Shown here: piece by piece, positions 44,490 to 46,041 of the stretch
Layout of the letters: each line of letters begins with the position of its first letter
Numbering within the stretch: position 1 is the first letter of the stretch
Translations under genes and position numbers: made by a program
The notes under the pieces: model-generated
Told to the model about the DNA's origin: nothing
Seen by the model: the letters and a program-made list of their open reading frames with translations, nothing else
Databases searched by the model: none
NCBI GenBank assembly: GCA_030064955.1
Contig: JASJDW010000013.1
Coordinates: 1 to 46,041, forward strand
DNA: 46,041 nucleotides
Source of the DNA: Crocosphaera sp.
GTDB taxonomy: Bacteria > Cyanobacteriota > Cyanobacteriia > Cyanobacteriales > Microcystaceae
Direction of reading: 5' to 3'

Positions 44490-46041
44490 ATGGACAATAA
44501 TTTTCTTTCCACTTTTACCCCTAGTTTAATGTCTGCAAATACCTTAGAAGCTATCTTTGTACAGAGACAAAAATTAGTTGAAGATTTAATTGAATCAGTG
44601 TGTAATAGTGTGGAAACAGCTAATAAACATTTTCGTTTATTAATTGGTATGAGAGGTATTGGCAAAACCCATACTATTGCATTAATTTATCATCGTTTGA
44701 AAAAGAGAGAAGACTTACAAGATAAATTATTAATTGCTTGGTTAAAAGAAGAAGAATGGGGTGTAAGTTCTTGGTTAGATTTATTAATAAGAATATTTCA
44801 TAGTTTAGCAATTGAATATCCACAATCATATGAAACAAAATTACAAGAAAAAATTGAATCTTTATATCAATTATCTACTGAAGATGCCACTTATCAAGCA
44901 GAAAGAATATTACAAGACTTTATAGGTGATAAAACCTTACTGTTACTAACTGAAAATCTTGATGAAATTTTTAAGGGTTTAGGAGACATTGGACAAAAAC
45001 AATTTAGAGCTTATTTACAGAATAATAACTTAATTACTATTATTGCCACTAGCCAAAGTTTATTTGCTGGTGTTAGCAAAAAAGAATCACCTTTTTATTG
45101 TTTTTTCAATACTAAACCTTTAGATAAATTAACCATTGAAGAAGCAACAGAATTATTAAGGAATATAGCACAACTACAACAGGATAAAGAATTAGAATTA
45201 TTTATTGCATCGTCTATAGGAAAAGATCGTATTAAAGCCATTCATCACTTAGCAGGAGGTAATCATCGAGTATATGTTATTTTCTCACAATTTTTAACTC
45301 GTAATTCCTTAGATGAATTAGTTAAACCCGTTATGAAAACCTTAGATGAATTAACCCCTTACTATCAAGCAAGGATGAAATGGTTATCACCCCAACAAAG
45401 AAAAATTATTGAATTATTATGTGAAAAATCCGAAGCGTTACCTGTTAAAGAAATTGCTCAACGCTGTTTTATTAGTCATCAAACTGCATCAAGTCAACTG
45501 AAAGATTTACGACAAAAAAGTTATGTAACCCATGAATCTATTGGTAGAGAATCTTTTTATGAATTACAAGAACCATTGATGCGAATCTGTTTAGAAGTTA
45601 AGAAGCAACGAGGAGAACCTATAAAATTATTTATTGATTTTTTGCGAATTTGGTACACGAAACAAGAATTAAGAGAAAGATTATTACAACTTCCAGAAAA
45701 TTGTTTAGAAAGAGACTATATTAATCATGCTTTGGAAGTTCAAAAAAATTTAGTGAGGGAAACTATAGATAAAGAATCTATTGCCGTTGAAGAGTTGGTA
45801 ATACAAGGTATTGAACAAGGGGAAGCAGGAAATTTAGAAGCAGCTTTAGAGCTATTTGAGGAAGCAATTAAAAATAATGATTATGATCATCAAGCCTGGT
45901 ATAATCGAGGGGTTGCATTAGATGAGTTAGGAAGGTTAGAAGAAGCGATCGCGTCCTTTGACAAAGCATTAGAAATCAAACCAGATCTACATCAAGCTTG
46001 GCATAACCGAGGGAGTGCTTTAGATGAGTTAGGAAGGTTAG
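44490..46041 (+). CDS. TPR-containing NTPase, C-terminus beyond the window
   Basis: Open from the ATG at 44490 to the window end: 517 codons with no stop. Walker A is GMRGIGKT (residues 53-60), LLLLTENLDEIF is the Walker-B strand, and a winged-helix region (about 305-350: LSPQQRKIIELL) follows. From about residue 445 TPR repeats begin (AWYNRGVALDELGRLEEAI), with DNA repeated almost exactly every 102 bp at the edge. This is a STAND-type architecture with a ligand-sensing TPR array. The start has no strong ribosome-binding site. Confidence 0.85.
   Translation, partial: MDNNFLSTFTPSLMSANTLEAIFVQRQKLVEDLIESVCNSVETANKHFRLLIGMRGIGKTHTIALIYHRLKKREDLQDKLLIAWLKEEEWGVSSWLDLLIRIFHSLAIEYPQSYETKLQEKIESLYQLSTEDATYQAERILQDFIGDKTLLLLTENLDEIFKGLGDIGQKQFRAYLQNNNLITIIATSQSLFAGVSKKESPFYCFFNTKPLDKLTIEEATELLRNIAQLQQDKELELFIASSIGKDRIKAIHHLAGGNHRVYVIFSQFLTRNSLDELVKPVMKTLDELTPYYQARMKWLSPQQRKIIELLCEKSEALPVKEIAQRCFISHQTASSQLKDLRQKSYVTHESIGRESFYELQEPLMRICLEVKKQRGEPIKLFIDFLRIWYTKQELRERLLQLPENCLERDYINHALEVQKNLVRETIDKESIAVEELVIQGIEQGEAGNLEAALELFEEAIKNNDYDHQAWYNRGVALDELGRLEEAIASFDKALEIKPDLHQAWHNRGSALDELGRL

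Overview
The window looks like the chromosome of a unicellular, AT-rich cyanobacterium. Evidence: Ycf4 (photosystem I assembly), Thf1/Psb29, many copies of the GCGATCGC octamer typical of cyanobacterial genomes, a pilH-pilI-pilJ phototaxis operon, the cyanobacterial TIGR00303-type CobT, and a cyanobacterial exosortase. Gene content and base composition resemble the Cyanothece/Crocosphaera group, but the genus is an inference from memory.

Left part (1-14000): mostly housekeeping. It holds ycf4, a cyclophilin lipoprotein, polyphosphate kinase, pilHIJ, a DUF2993 protein, thf1 and a cation-chloride cotransporter. A 2.1-kb membrane pentapeptide-repeat gene in this part is bracketed by two exact inverted copies of a 25-bp palindromic repeat.

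Middle (14000-20430): an accessory patch around cobT and purD. It carries a PIN-type toxin-antitoxin pair, a retron-like reverse transcriptase preceded by an RNA-forming inverted-repeat region, a PIN remnant with an in-frame stop, a 133-bp MITE with a 3-bp target duplication, and two truncated genes fused head to head.

Right part (20430-43111): the main attraction, a biosynthetic locus with all five members of the enediyne warhead cassette. These are a hot-dog thioesterase, UnbL (DUF1702), UnbV (FG-GAP/ASPIC), UnbU, and an iterative PKS of order KS-AT-ACP-KR-DH-PPTase. Its reverse-strand arm also has a HlyD/DevB-like adaptor, a DevC-like permease without its ATPase, and a TauE-type permease. 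Interleaved on the forward strand are four PEP-CTERM surface proteins, ending in an exosortase and its partner protein. The likely reading is that a polyene/enediyne-type product is made, exported or anchored together with exosortase-processed surface proteins. Enediyne PKS genes in cyanobacteria have been reported. The combination with a dedicated exosortase and PEP-CTERM genes is the part I would regard as potentially undescribed.

Low-complexity G/A- and C/T-rich minisatellites occur between genes (10761-10880, 23371-23478) and in frame inside unbL, unbV and three places in the PKS, always at domain linkers. The window ends with two STAND-like ATPases, the second (TPR-containing) running off the edge.
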